64,000 bases of DNA from Paenibacillus sp. Root52. Lineage in GTDB: Bacteria; Bacillota; Bacilli; Paenibacillales; Paenibacillaceae. This document shows, one piece after another, positions 16,825-25,342 of the stretch; position 1 is the stretch's first letter; each line of letters starts with the position of its first letter. The translations under genes were made by a program, and so were the position numbers. The DNA lies in the NCBI RefSeq assembly GCF_001426865.1, contig NZ_LMFO01000029.1, positions 372,001-436,000 of the forward strand, in the 5' to 3' direction. The notes beneath the pieces are model-generated. The model did no database searches and was not told where the DNA came from. It saw only the letters and a program-made list of their open reading frames with translations.

Positions 16825-17745
16825 ATGGGTTTGAAATGGTCAGTATTTACGGTGGCAACTCCTGATCTTAATGCGGAAGAGTTAGCAGCAGCGGCAGCTT
16901 CAGCCGGAATAGACGGGATTGAATGGAGATTTCGCGGAATACCGGAAGATGCTCTGCAGGAAGAGCCGTCCTATTGGCGGAACAACCGGTGCTCCATAGA
17001 TCCCGCCTCATGGGAGGAACAAACTCCGATATTCCGTGAGGCAGCACACAAGCATGGAAGGAAATCCATTGCACTTGTACCATATCTGAGCTGTGGTGAC
17101 TTGCCAGCAACCGAACAGGCATTTCAAGCGGCTAATTCGCTTGGTGCATCCATGATGCGTGTAGGTGTACCGGGATATAATCGTACTGCAAGTTATCCTG
17201 AGTTATATCGGGAGGCCGTGCGTTATCTGAGTGAAGTTCAGGAGATGGCTAAGCAATATAAGGTAAAGGCCTTAGTAGAGACACATCATCAGACGATTGC
17301 ACCAAGTGCTTCTTTGGCCTATCGACTGGTTCAATCATTGGATGCAGAGCATGTAGGTGTGTTATATGATCCAGGCAACCTGGTGCATGAGGGATACGAA
17401 AATCATCGAATGGGATTAGAGTTACTAGGTCCCTATCTCGCACATGTACATGTTAAAAATGCAGGATGGTTTCAGGAGGAAGCTATTTCGACGTTTTCAT
17501 CTGAACGACGGGGTGAAGATCAGAGATCCTCATTAATTACAAAATGGAATTGTTCATGGCTTTCTTTAACAGAAGGCGTGGTGGATTGGGTGCAGGTTGT
17601 ACGAGATTTACAAGCGGTTGGATACAATGGATATTACGGCATTGAGGATTTCAGTGGTGTGTTTAGCTCCGCTAAGATGTTACAGCATTTTGCAGATGTA
17701 TTTCAGGCTATTAAACAACAACTTGAAGAGGAGGTCAGCGTATGA
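16825..17745 (+). CDS. Sugar phosphate isomerase/epimerase (TIM barrel)
   Basis: 306 residues of the AP-endonuclease-2-type TIM-barrel family (xylose isomerase-like). Metal-site motifs VETHHQT, LYDPGNLVHEG and HVHVKNAGW are visible, with a terminal YYGIEDFSG. It heads a three-gene operon with two Gfo/Idh dehydrogenases, an arrangement common for inositol or unusual-sugar catabolism. AAGGAG is only 3 bases from ATG 16825, so TTG 16831 may be the true start. Confidence 0.85.
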   Translation: MGLKWSVFTVATPDLNAEELAAAAASAGIDGIEWRFRGIPEDALQEEPSYWRNNRCSIDPASWEEQTPIFREAAHKHGRKSIALVPYLSCGDLPATEQAFQAANSLGASMMRVGVPGYNRTASYPELYREAVRYLSEVQEMAKQYKVKALVETHHQTIAPSASLAYRLVQSLDAEHVGVLYDPGNLVHEGYENHRMGLELLGPYLAHVHVKNAGWFQEEAISTFSSERRGEDQRSSLITKWNCSWLSLTEGVVDWVQVVRDLQAVGYNGYYGIEDFSGVFSSAKMLQHFADVFQAIKQQLEEEVSV

Positions 17746-18914
17746 GTTTAGTTCGGGTCGCAGTCATTGGAATCGGGAACATGGGAGCAGCACATGCGAG
17801 GACGTTAATCGCTGGAGAGGTTCCCGGTGCAGAACTTGTAGCGGTGTGTGATGTGAGACAGGAGATGGCCAAGTGGGTATCGGATAATTTTCCTCCTTCG
17901 GTGGTTTATTGGCAGGATGCAGAGCAGATGATGGGGTCAGGCACCATTGATGCCGTAATTATTGCAACACCCCATTATGACCATCCGGAGCAGGCCATTC
18001 AGGCATTTCGTCATGGCTTACATGTCATGATTGAGAAGCCGGCAGGTGTGTACACGAAGCAGGTACGGGAGATGAACGAGGCAGCAAGTGCTAGTGGAAA
18101 ATGTTTCTCAATCATGTACAATCAACGAACTAATCCTTTATATATCAAGCTTAAGGATCTTATTGCTTCAGGCGAACTGGGCGAGATCAGACGGACAAAT
18201 TGGATCATTACCAATTGGTATCGATCTCAGAGCTATTATGATTCTGGTGGCTGGCGTGCGACTTGGGCGGGCGAAGGTGGGGGCGTTCTGATTAATCAAG
18301 ACCCTCACCAATTGGATCTGTGGCAATGGACGATCGGTATGATGCCTGTTCGTATGCGGGCGTTCTGTTCTTTTGGGAAGTACCGGAATATTGAAGTCGA
18401 AGATGATGTGACCGCATATGTGGAATATGCGAACGGCGCAACAGGGGTTTTTGTAACTACAACGGGCGAAGCACCGGGTACGAATCGATTTGAAGTGAAT
18501 GGTGATCGCGGGAAAATTGTAATTGAAGATGGAAAATTAACCTTCTGGCGTCTGCGTGAATCCGAGCCTGAGTTTAATCAACGATTTACTGGAGGGTTTG
18601 GACAGCCGGAATGCTGGAAATGTGATGTTCCGATTACCGGGGTAGAATCAGGTCACCCAGGATTAATCCGGAACTGGGTCGATGCAATCCGTACAGGTGC
18701 ACCTCTTATCGCTCCAGGCGAAGAGGGCATTCAAGGACTTACATTGTCTAATGCGATGCTTCTCTCAACATGGACAGATCATTGGGTTGATTTACCAATG
18801 GATGAAGAGTTGTTCTACGAACATTTACAAGAGCGTATCGCACAATCCGTCATGAAGAAGGATCAAGGCTATAACAAGAATCAACCTGCAGACTTGACAC
18901 AAACGTTCAAGTGA
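17742..18914 (+). CDS. Gfo/Idh/MocA oxidoreductase, operon gene 2
   Basis: 390 residues. It has the Rossmann motif GIGNMGAAHARTLI, the MIEKPAGVYTKQ motif and the C-terminal GGGVLINQDPHQLDLWQW segment carrying the conserved DxxxH pair. The start overlaps the upstream stop (ATGA), showing translational coupling. It probably oxidises or reduces the sugar handled by the isomerase. Confidence 0.9.
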   Translation: MSLVRVAVIGIGNMGAAHARTLIAGEVPGAELVAVCDVRQEMAKWVSDNFPPSVVYWQDAEQMMGSGTIDAVIIATPHYDHPEQAIQAFRHGLHVMIEKPAGVYTKQVREMNEAASASGKCFSIMYNQRTNPLYIKLKDLIASGELGEIRRTNWIITNWYRSQSYYDSGGWRATWAGEGGGVLINQDPHQLDLWQWTIGMMPVRMRAFCSFGKYRNIEVEDDVTAYVEYANGATGVFVTTTGEAPGTNRFEVNGDRGKIVIEDGKLTFWRLRESEPEFNQRFTGGFGQPECWKCDVPITGVESGHPGLIRNWVDAIRTGAPLIAPGEEGIQGLTLSNAMLLSTWTDHWVDLPMDEELFYEHLQERIAQSVMKKDQGYNKNQPADLTQTFK

Positions 18915-18969
18915 ATGGATAGAATCGACGTACTTGTATTCAAAATAGAAGTGGGAAGAAGGGAATCAC

Positions 18970-20067
18970 ATGGCTAAAGATGGAATGTTCTATGCACCCA
19001 AAAGTGTAAAAAAAGAGGTCGTATGTGGTGAAGGTGAGTTCACAATCGCTGCTGTAGCATTGGATCATGGGCATATCTACGGCATGGTAGGGGGATTAGT
19101 TGAAGCGGGAGCGACTCTTAAATGGGTATATGACCCGGATCCACTCAAAGTAGAAGCATTTCGTAAACAATTTCCTCAGGCTCAGGTAGCTCAATCTGAA
19201 GAGCAGGTGTTTGCTGATGATGAAGTGAAGCTGGTAGCCAGTGCGGCAATTACTTCCGAACGTGCACCGCTCGGCATGAGGGTTTTGGCGTCAGGCAAAG
19301 ATTATTTTACGGATAAGGCTCCCTTTACAACATTGGATCAACTATCGCGCGCGCGTGAAGAAGTCAAGCGCACCGGCAAAAAGTACATGGTCTATTATAG
19401 TGAGCGACTGCATGTTGAAAGTGCCATCTACGCAGGGCAATTAATTGAAGAGGGTGCGATTGGAAAAGTTGTACAGGTAATGGGCACCGGACCTCATCGA
19501 TTAAATGCGCCAGCTCGGCCAGACTGGTTCTTCCGTCATGAACAGTACGGTGGTATCCTCTGCGACATCGGTAGCCATCAGATCGAACAATTCCTGACGT
19601 TTGCCTCATGTACGGATGCAGAAGTGGCATTCAGCCGTGTTCATAACTTCAATCATCCACAATACCCCGAACTGGAGGATTTCGGAGAAGCTTCCCTGAT
19701 TGGTAACAATGGAGCATCAGGTTATTTCCGTGTAGACTGGTTCACTCCGGATGGACTGAGAACTTGGGGCGATGGTCGTACCGTGATCTTAGGGACAGAT
19801 GGTTACATTGAGTTGCGTAAATACATTGATGTAGGTCGAGAAACTCAAGGGGATCAGGTTTATCTAGTCAATCACGAAGGTGAGTACCATTATGGTGTGA
19901 AAGGGCAGGTAGGGTACCCCTTCTTCGGCGATCTGATCCGTGATTGCTTGGCTCGGACAGAGAATGCGATGACCCAAGAGCATGCCTTCAAAGCGGCTGA
20001 GATCTGCCTGATTGCTCAGCACAAAGCGATGAGCGAACGAGTCATATGGAGCGGTGGAGCGAAGTAA
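18970..20067 (+). CDS. Gfo/Idh/MocA oxidoreductase, operon gene 3
   Basis: 365 residues, a more divergent family member. The Rossmann part is AVALDHGHIYGMVGGLVEAG with TDKAPFTTLDQ in the EKP position; the GGILCDIGSHQIEQF segment follows. AGAAGGGAA precedes the ATG. It lies 55 bases after gene 2 and is the last ordinary chromosomal gene before the cassette array. Confidence 0.87.
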   Translation: MAKDGMFYAPKSVKKEVVCGEGEFTIAAVALDHGHIYGMVGGLVEAGATLKWVYDPDPLKVEAFRKQFPQAQVAQSEEQVFADDEVKLVASAAITSERAPLGMRVLASGKDYFTDKAPFTTLDQLSRAREEVKRTGKKYMVYYSERLHVESAIYAGQLIEEGAIGKVVQVMGTGPHRLNAPARPDWFFRHEQYGGILCDIGSHQIEQFLTFASCTDAEVAFSRVHNFNHPQYPELEDFGEASLIGNNGASGYFRVDWFTPDGLRTWGDGRTVILGTDGYIELRKYIDVGRETQGDQVYLVNHEGEYHYGVKGQVGYPFFGDLIRDCLARTENAMTQEHAFKAAEICLIAQHKAMSERVIWSGGAK

Positions 20068-20121
20068 AAGCTGTAATTCGTTTGAATCTAGTAAATTAAA
20101 TTCATAGGAAAATTAGCATCG

Positions 20122-20150
20122 AAGGGCAGCCTGATGTAAAGGCTGCTCTT
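20122..20150 (+). terminator. Probable terminator of the sugar operon
   Basis: An AAGGGCAGCC/GGCTGCTCTT stem with one wobble and a 9-base loop. The T tail is short, so this is a moderate call. Confidence 0.55.
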
Positions 20151-20253
20151 TGAGATGTAATTGTAACTTTTAAATGGAACAATATGGTTTAAACTAGATT
20201 TAGTTCGGAAAAAGATCAGAAATTGTAGTATTTACGAAGTTCATAAATTTGAA

Positions 20254-20262
20254 GTTATGAGA
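20254..20262 (+). other. Left boundary of the array (attI-like position)
   Basis: GTTATGAGA here is the reverse complement of TCTCATAAC that opens the first repeat, so the first cassette starts here. No repeat lies upstream; the preceding bases (AAATTTGAA) belong to the chromosome or to a primary attachment site. Confidence 0.6.
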
Positions 20263-20316
20263 CATCATTGTGATATAAGTAGAGTAAAACGGATCAAGGC
20301 AGGAGAGACACAAGCT

Positions 20317-20646
20317 ATGGATGACTTTACGAAGAAGCGGATTATGAAGATCATGGACAAATATACTAAAAATGCAGTACCAGAACATGTGAAAAGCCAA
20401 ATTAGAATCAGTTATAAGATCAGAGGAAATTATGTGACATTGATAGAAGAAAGACAAGGGTACAAAAGTGATCAATGGGTGCAGATGCCAGTAGCTCAGT
20501 TCAGATTAGGTGAAAATGAATGGAAAATATATTGGCAAGACAGTAAAGGGAAATGGCATTTCATAGATGATATAGAACCGAATGAAGATTTTGAAACACA
20601 GTTAAAGATTGTGGAAGAGGGGCATAACGGACTATTTTGGGGTTAA
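20317..20646 (+). CDS. DUF3024 protein, cassette 1
   Basis: 109 residues of the DUF3024 family: KIRGNYVTLIEERQGY and a Trp-rich C-terminal half (WVQMPVAQFRLGENEWKIYW, DSKGKWHF). Function unknown. ATG 20317 is chosen because AGGAGAG lies nine bases upstream; a longer frame from 20257 would start inside the cassette boundary. The first repeat follows 24 bases after the stop. Confidence 0.78.
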   Translation: MDDFTKKRIMKIMDKYTKNAVPEHVKSQIRISYKIRGNYVTLIEERQGYKSDQWVQMPVAQFRLGENEWKIYWQDSKGKWHFIDDIEPNEDFETQLKIVEEGHNGLFWG

Positions 20647-20670
20647 TTCGAAGAGGTCAATGACATCTCA

Positions 20671-20780
20671 TAACATAATATTCAAGCTGCGGCTCCTTTG
20701 GAGCCTTGGTCTGCTAGATGGATTTCGGAGAGGCATTTCGGCAGACAACCCCTTTGGGGTTCATGAATACAGGAACGTTA
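20671..20780 (+). repeat. attC-like site 1 (long type, 110 bp)
   Basis: Preceded by TCTCA and ending GTTATCGGA. Arms: GGCTCC-TTT-GGAGCC, a central GTCTGC...GCAGAC stem with a long loop, and CCCC-TTT-GGGG; the outer box TATTCA pairs with TGAATA. Confidence 0.85.
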
Positions 20781-21095
20781 TCGGAACAGACTTGCAATAG
20801 AATTGAAGAACCTTGAACAAATCGGATAATAGCATGAAAAGAGCCAAAAGAGATGAAATGAAAATGAAGGAATTAAAGCGATTAAAAAACAAAATCAAGA
20901 TCAAGTAACATTGAAAAGATCAGAAGACATTGCAGTTCAAAGGACAGATTAAAGAACAAAAACCAATGAAATTCAAGGGACATAAGATCCAAGAACCGTG
21001 AGGGTCAAAAACACATAAGATCAATAGATATGAAGAGACGATTGGAAGATTGAAGAGAAATGTGAAGTAGATTCGAAGGGGACAAGACCGTCCGA
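20781..21095 (+). other. Cassette 2, no gene seen
   Basis: A purine-rich segment with no credible frame longer than about 25 codons. Boundary GTTATCGGA matches TCCGATAAC at its 3' end. It contains degenerate copies of AAGACATTGAAGATC-like units seen in tandem in cassette 4. It could encode an RNA or be a decayed gene. Confidence 0.6.
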
Positions 21096-21205
21096 TAACA
21101 TAATATTCAAGCATCTGCTCCGTTGGAGCCTCGGTCTGCGGGATGGATTTCGAAGAGGGATTTCAGCAGACAACCCCGTTGGGGTTCATGAATACAGGAA
21201 CGTTA
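21096..21205 (+). repeat. attC-like site 2 (long type, 110 bp)
   Basis: Preceded by GTCCGA and ending GTTATGGGA. Arms GCTCC-GTT-GGAGC, GTCTGC/GCAGAC and AACCCC-GTT-GGGGTT. Confidence 0.85.
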
Positions 21206-21250
21206 TGGGAAATACCACTAAAGAAGTTTTATAGAAAGGAACGAAATTAT

Positions 21251-21757
21251 ATGACAATAATTCAAGAAGCTAAAATACAATCAAAAGTGATTTTTTCAAA
21301 AGACAAAAGGCACAGATACTTGCTTGAGAGAGTTTGGGACAATGAGAAGAAAAAAGCGACTGTGATTATGATTAATCCGAGCTTTGCAGATGAATTAAAA
21401 ACAGATGTGAGTGTTTGTAAATTGATGAATTTTCTAATAGATAATGATTTTGGGACACTTAGGATAGTAAACTTATATGCATTTATTTCAACAGACCCTT
21501 CTCCTTTATCGAACAATTCAGAGGCCGTAGGTGAATTAAATGATCAATATATTGAAAGTTCTATAGCAGATACTGACTTGATTATTATTGGATGGGGAAT
21601 TGAAAAATCAAAATACACCAAAAGAAAAGCATACATAAGGAATCTATTAAAGAAAACTAATATAGAAATTAAAGGATTCATTGATAATGAAGGGCGTATA
21701 GGGAGACATCCAAGTAGGATAAACCAATTTATATTGAGTGATTATCCTCTGGAGTAA
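21251..21757 (+). CDS. DUF1643 protein, cassette 3
   Basis: 168 residues of the DUF1643 family: RYLLERVWD near residue 23, MINPSFADELKTDVSVCKL, NLYAFISTDP, WGIEKSKYTKRK and the terminal GRIGRHPSRI segment. Biochemical role unknown; members are frequent in mobile cassettes and phages. ATG 21251 follows AGAAAGGA; the stop is 12 bases before repeat 3. Confidence 0.85.
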   Translation: MTIIQEAKIQSKVIFSKDKRHRYLLERVWDNEKKKATVIMINPSFADELKTDVSVCKLMNFLIDNDFGTLRIVNLYAFISTDPSPLSNNSEAVGELNDQYIESSIADTDLIIIGWGIEKSKYTKRKAYIRNLLKKTNIEIKGFIDNEGRIGRHPSRINQFILSDYPLE

Positions 21758-21769
21758 TGGTACTACCCA

Positions 21770-21865
21770 TAACATAATATTCAAGCAGCGGCTCTATGGA
21801 GCCTTGGTCTGCGGGAAGGATTTCGGCAGACAACCTCTTTGGGGTTCATGAATACAACAACGTTA
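21770..21865 (+). repeat. attC-like site 3 (96 bp)
   Basis: Preceded by TACCCA and ending GTTATACGC. Same arms as the long type with a shorter central loop; arm 3 AACCTC/GGGGTT contains a G-T wobble. Confidence 0.85.
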
Positions 21866-22224
21866 TACGCAACCCCTGAGAGACAAAATTTTGATTGATG
21901 ATAAATTACTTGGCGAGCTAATTCGTTGAATTCTGTTAATTGCTTCGAGCCGCAAAGCTAGATGTAGAACGAAAAGACATTAAAGATCGAAGAGACATTA
22001 AGATCGAAAAGACATTAAAGCTCGAAGAGACATTAAGATCGAAGAGACATTAAAGCTCGAAGAGACATTAAGATCGAAGAGACATTAAAGCTCGAAGAGA
22101 CATCAAAAGCTCGAAGAAACATTGAAGATCGAAGAGGCATTAAAAGATCGAAGAGACATTGAAGATCGAAAGGACAGGGCAAAGCATATTTTGGAGGTGT
22201 TTCAAAGAGGTCAGGGGAAGCGTA
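21866..22224 (+). other. Cassette 4, no gene, tandem repeats
   Basis: No convincing frame. Open frames across it run into the next attC-like site and look fortuitous. Boundary GTTATACGC matches GCGTATAAC at the 3' end. Its right half is filled by the tandem repeats at 21970-22177. Confidence 0.6.
21970..22177 (+). repeat. Tandem repeat, about 12 units of 17-18 bp
   Basis: Units of the form CGAAGAGACATTAAAGAT, with alternating AAGAT/AAAGCT endings and a few substitutions. The alternation suggests a 35-bp higher-order unit in the first half. Confidence 0.85.
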
Positions 22225-22334
22225 TAACAGCATATTCGAGCATCGTCTCCGTTGGAGCCTTGGTCTGCGGGAGGGATTTCGGAGAAGAATTTCAGCAGAC
22301 AACCCCGTTGGGGTTCATGAATACAGGAACGTTA
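22225..22334 (+). repeat. attC-like site 4 (long type, 110 bp)
   Basis: Preceded by AAGCGTA and ending GTTAAGCGC. Left spacer AGCAT differs from the usual ATAAT. Arms CTCC-GTT-GGAG, GTCTGC/GCAGAC and AACCCC-GTT-GGGGTT. Confidence 0.82.
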
Positions 22335-22471
22335 AGCGCAACTTCTGAAAGAGCACATTTAAAAATGATTGAAAGTCGAGGAATTACAAAAAAATTGACG
22401 CAGCATATTTCGAATACGGTTATTCGGACGTTACATCTCGTTAAAGTAGATTAAAATATGTGGAGGGATAG

Positions 22472-22810
22472 ATGGATTTTGAAGACGATCCTAAAGAGAA
22501 TCATAAAATAAAAATCGCTAAAGATTCAAAGACATTTTTAGAACTAAGAGAAATCGTTAACAAATTTGATCCTGTGAATTTAGTTGAACATGGTGCACCA
22601 GATGATGAACACGATCGTTTGACTACGGAATTATTAATGTTACTGTTTCAAGAGTCGATGGATGAGATACGGGATCTTTTGATCAATTGTAGTATGTGGT
22701 ATGGATATGATCCCAACGATATTAAAGAAGAGTACAGAGAACGATTTAATAAAAAGATTGATAGAACACATAATGAAATTTTAAATTGGTACGCCAAGAA
22801 TAAGAACTAA
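22472..22810 (+). CDS. DUF1871-like small protein, cassette 5
   Basis: 112 residues, acidic. The segment VNKFDPVNLVEHGAPDDEHD followed by a helical region (LTTELLMLLFQESMDEIRD) resembles DUF1871/YugE-type proteins, though the match is from memory and partial. GGAGGG lies 5 bases before ATG 22472. No signal peptide or membrane segment. Function unknown. Confidence 0.68.
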   Translation: MDFEDDPKENHKIKIAKDSKTFLELREIVNKFDPVNLVEHGAPDDEHDRLTTELLMLLFQESMDEIRDLLINCSMWYGYDPNDIKEEYRERFNKKIDRTHNEILNWYAKNKN

Positions 22811-22872
22811 GAAATTAGATTAAAGTCGGTACAGGGTCAATGAAGTTAACTCAGGAAGACAGAAGCAACGCT

Positions 22873-22981
22873 TAACATAATATTCAAGCAACGGTTCCTT
22901 CCGGAGCCTTGGTCTGCGGATGGATTTCGAAGTGGCAATTCGGCAGACAACCCTTTGGGGTTCATGAATACAGGAACGTTA
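22873..22981 (+). repeat. attC-like site 5 (long type, 109 bp)
   Basis: Preceded by AACGCT and ending GTTAAGTGA. Arm 1 GGTTCC-TTCC-GGAGCC keeps pairing through a G-T wobble; arm 3 AACCC-TTT-GGGGTT. Confidence 0.85.
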
Positions 22982-23019
22982 AGTGAAATTCCGAAGCTAA
23001 ATTGAAAGGAAGGTAAGTG

Positions 23020-23550
23020 ATGTTTGATGGAGATCAATTCAATGAATTTGAGACTGCAAAAAATTATCAAGAAGCCTTTCTGTCGATGAAAAGAGAGTGG
23101 GACAAAGGGAAGCGTGATTTGAGTATATGCTTGAATTTAGGTTTTTTATCCTGGTATTTGAGTGTCGAATCTGGAAATACGTTTGTTACTGAGGGGCTTA
23201 ATGAAAACGATTATGAGATGATTGAATTGACATTAAACGAAGTTACAGAGAAAGGGATACATAATTTCTCTACAGAAACGCAGTTTTTATTGATTTTCGG
23301 TTATATGATTACGTTGTTTCCTCAACATTTTGGAGACTATGAGCATTGGGAAAGCATAGGGAAAAACATGCTGTCAAAAGCATACGAGTTGGAACCAAGT
23401 GATCCAATAATTGAAATGGTTTTTCTTGCGGATAGTATGAAAAGTGAAGGTTATAAAAATGCTTGTTTAAGAGCAAAAGAACATATTAAAGACAGATTTA
23501 AGAATAAAGGATTAATGGATAAATATTTTCAAGACGTATTTGATAGGTAA
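23020..23550 (+). CDS. Hypothetical helical protein, cassette 6
   Basis: 176 residues, not recognised. Predicted all-helical with TPR-like spacing (SICLNLGFLSWYLSV; LLIFGYMITLFPQHFGDYE; AYELEPSDPIIEMVFLADS). AAGGAAGG precedes ATG 23020. No signal peptide. Possibly a small TPR adaptor. Confidence 0.7.
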   Translation: MFDGDQFNEFETAKNYQEAFLSMKREWDKGKRDLSICLNLGFLSWYLSVESGNTFVTEGLNENDYEMIELTLNEVTEKGIHNFSTETQFLLIFGYMITLFPQHFGDYEHWESIGKNMLSKAYELEPSDPIIEMVFLADSMKSEGYKNACLRAKEHIKDRFKNKGLMDKYFQDVFDR

Positions 23551-23567
23551 TTCAGAGGAACATCACT

Positions 23568-23657
23568 TAACAATATATTCACGCTGCGGACATACGTCCT
23601 TGGTCCGGCATTCGCCGGACACCCAGCATGGGCTGGGTCGTGAATACAGGAACGTTA
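23568..23657 (+). repeat. attC-like site 6 (short type, 90 bp)
   Basis: Preceded by ATCACT and ending GTTAAGTGA. Perfect cloverleaf: ATTCACG/CGTGAAT outer stem, GGAC-ATAC-GTCC, GTCCGGC-ATTC-GCCGGAC and ACCCAGC-ATGG-GCTGGGT. Confidence 0.9.
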
Positions 23658-23727
23658 AGTGAAATTCCAGTGAGAGCTATAGGCTTGTGAAGTGGTATAA
23701 TATAACCATTAAAATAGAGGAGGGACA

Positions 23728-23973
23728 ATGATGAAATGGCAAGAAGTTCAACAGATTTTTCCAAATCAATTCGTAAAATTTGAAGTTCTTCACTCTGAAG
23801 AAACAGACAATCAAGAGATCATTGATGATGTGGCCGTGATTGGCCCGATCAGTGATGAAGAAGCGACTCGCGAACTATTGAACAGTAGGGACAAGACTCT
23901 GGTTTACCATACTTCCAAAGATCGAATCGTTGTGAAGGTACGGAAAAATATAGGTTTAAGGAGAAATCTTTAA
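23728..23973 (+). CDS. Hypothetical small protein, cassette 7 gene 1
   Basis: 81 residues, not recognised; acidic N-terminal half and basic C-terminal end. Its stop is immediately followed by the ATG of the protease-like gene, so the two are translationally coupled. GGAGGG precedes the tandem ATG start. The pair may form a small functional unit (inference). Confidence 0.7.
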   Translation: MMKWQEVQQIFPNQFVKFEVLHSEETDNQEIIDDVAVIGPISDEEATRELLNSRDKTLVYHTSKDRIVVKVRKNIGLRRNL

Positions 23974-24351
23974 ATGAATATTGAATATAGAGATGGGCTG
24001 TTATTTACGGAAATAACAGTCCATTTCAATGAGCAGAAGAAAGTGATATCAAACATCGTGATCGATACAGGAGCCAGTCATAGCTTGATTTCACAAGATG
24101 AAGTGGATGAGATTGGGATACTAGTGAGTATGGAAGATGAAATTATAACTAGCTACGGAATCGGAGGTAAAGAGCATGCCTTCAGTAAGCGAATCGACGG
24201 TATACAGGTAGGGGATTTCATTTTAAAGGATGTATACATAGACTTTACTTCATTTAAATATCACAACATTAACGGACTTTTGGGACTGGACGTACTGATG
24301 GAAGGGAAATTTAATATTGATCTAAAGAAATTTAAATTACTTCGTTCATAA
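23974..24351 (+). CDS. Retropepsin-like aspartyl protease, cassette 7 gene 2
   Basis: 125 residues with one aspartyl-protease motif VIDTGASHSLIS (about 29-40), then SYGIGGKEHAF flap-like and GLLGLDVLMEG motifs, as in clan AA single-domain proteases that act as dimers. The length fits a single lobe. No signal peptide. Substrate unknown. Confidence 0.82.
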   Translation: MNIEYRDGLLFTEITVHFNEQKKVISNIVIDTGASHSLISQDEVDEIGILVSMEDEIITSYGIGGKEHAFSKRIDGIQVGDFILKDVYIDFTSFKYHNINGLLGLDVLMEGKFNIDLKKFKLLRS

Positions 24352-24406
24352 GAGATAAAAGACGCAAGAGGATTGAGTGGTGATTCGAGGAAGACTGAAA
24401 ATCACT

Positions 24407-24516
24407 TAACATAATATTCAAGCTGCGGCTCCTTTGGAGCCTTGGTCTGCAAGATGGATTTCGAGGAGGGATTTCAACAGACAACCCCTTTGGGGTTCAT
24501 GAATACAGGAACGTTA
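24407..24516 (+). repeat. attC-like site 7 (long type, 110 bp)
   Basis: Preceded by ATCACT and ending GTTATAAGA. Arms GGCTCC-TTT-GGAGCC, GTCTGC/ACAGAC (one mismatch) and CCCC-TTT-GGGG. Confidence 0.85.
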
Positions 24517-24571
24517 TAAGAAATCCCACAAACCAAACAATTAAACCAAGTAGGAAGGAAGAGCAAAATAG

Positions 24572-24906
24572 AGACTGCCCTTAGATGGTTTTGTACGAAA
24601 AGGAATTGAATATAAGGGTGAACTCATTGGCTATACGGATCTGGCTTACATAAAAGATCAGAGAGCAGAATTGGGGATTGCAATAGGTGTAAGCCAATAC
24701 TGGGGGAAAGGCATAGGGTTTGAAGCGAGAAGAAAAATGATGGAATATGGATTGAAGGAATTTGGAATCAATTTATTTCATGCAGAAACAAATGAGTATA
24801 ATATGGCCTCTAGAAGACTGCTCGAAAAGCTAGGTATAAAGAAATAGGAAGAGAAGGGCAACTGATCCAGTATGAATATAAAGTAGAAAACTATAAAAAG
24901 ATATAG
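24572..24906 (+). pseudogene. GNAT acetyltransferase remnant, cassette 8
   Basis: The frame from 24572 encodes the C-terminal half of a RimJ/RimL-type GNAT (GIAIGVSQYWGKGIGFEARR is the acetyl-CoA loop; ETNEYNMASRRLLEKLG is the C-terminal motif). It stops at 24847. The natural continuation (KEIGREGQLIQYEYK...) is in another frame up to 24906, so one base has been lost near 24838. The N-terminal half and start are missing. Confidence 0.8.
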
Positions 24907-24932
24907 ACATTCAAAGAATGAGGGACATCTTA

Positions 24933-25022
24933 TAACTTCATATTCACGCTGCGGACATTCGTCCTTGGCTCGGCATGCGCCGGACACTCGACATACGTCG
25001 AGTCGCGAATACAGGAACGTTA
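24933..25022 (+). repeat. attC-like site 8 (short type, 90 bp)
   Basis: Preceded by CATCTTA and ending GTTATACGT. Arms GGAC-ATTC-GTCC, CGGC-ATGC-GCCG and ACTCGAC-ATAC-GTCGAGT. Confidence 0.88.
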
Positions 25023-25342
25023 TACGTAATTACTAAGAGCTGATTAAAATCATTTGAATGACGAGCCATTCTTAAATAACGAGCCCTTCGATCGGCTCGA
25101 AGAAGACGAATTGAATAAGTAAAAGAGGGAATCAAAAAACAGATAAGAAATAGGTAAAGATAAAAATGTTAAAGACGGTGTTGGCTTTAAAGCAGGACGC
25201 CATTTCTGCGGCAGCGAATTGAAGCGTGGAAACGGTTTATCTTAAATAGGTAAAGACTAGGCCATTAAAAAGGGTAAGGTTAGAAATGACGCTCGGATTT
25301 TTAAAGAAGCACTTTATTATTTGAAACTTGGGAGGACCTCGA
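25023..25342 (+). other. Gene-free start of cassette 9
   Basis: 320 bases with no convincing frame; one small hairpin (CGAGCC...GGCTCG near 25080). Composition shifts from AT-rich to mixed toward the oxidase gene. Confidence 0.4.

Noticed and set aside
20257-20316. Longer start for the DUF3024 gene
   Set aside because: The upstream part is built from the cassette boundary and lacks a ribosome binding site, whereas ATG 20317 has one.
22122-22454. Open frame of 110 codons in cassettes 4-5
   Set aside because: It is read from tandem-repeat units and straight through attC-like site 4, with no Shine-Dalgarno.
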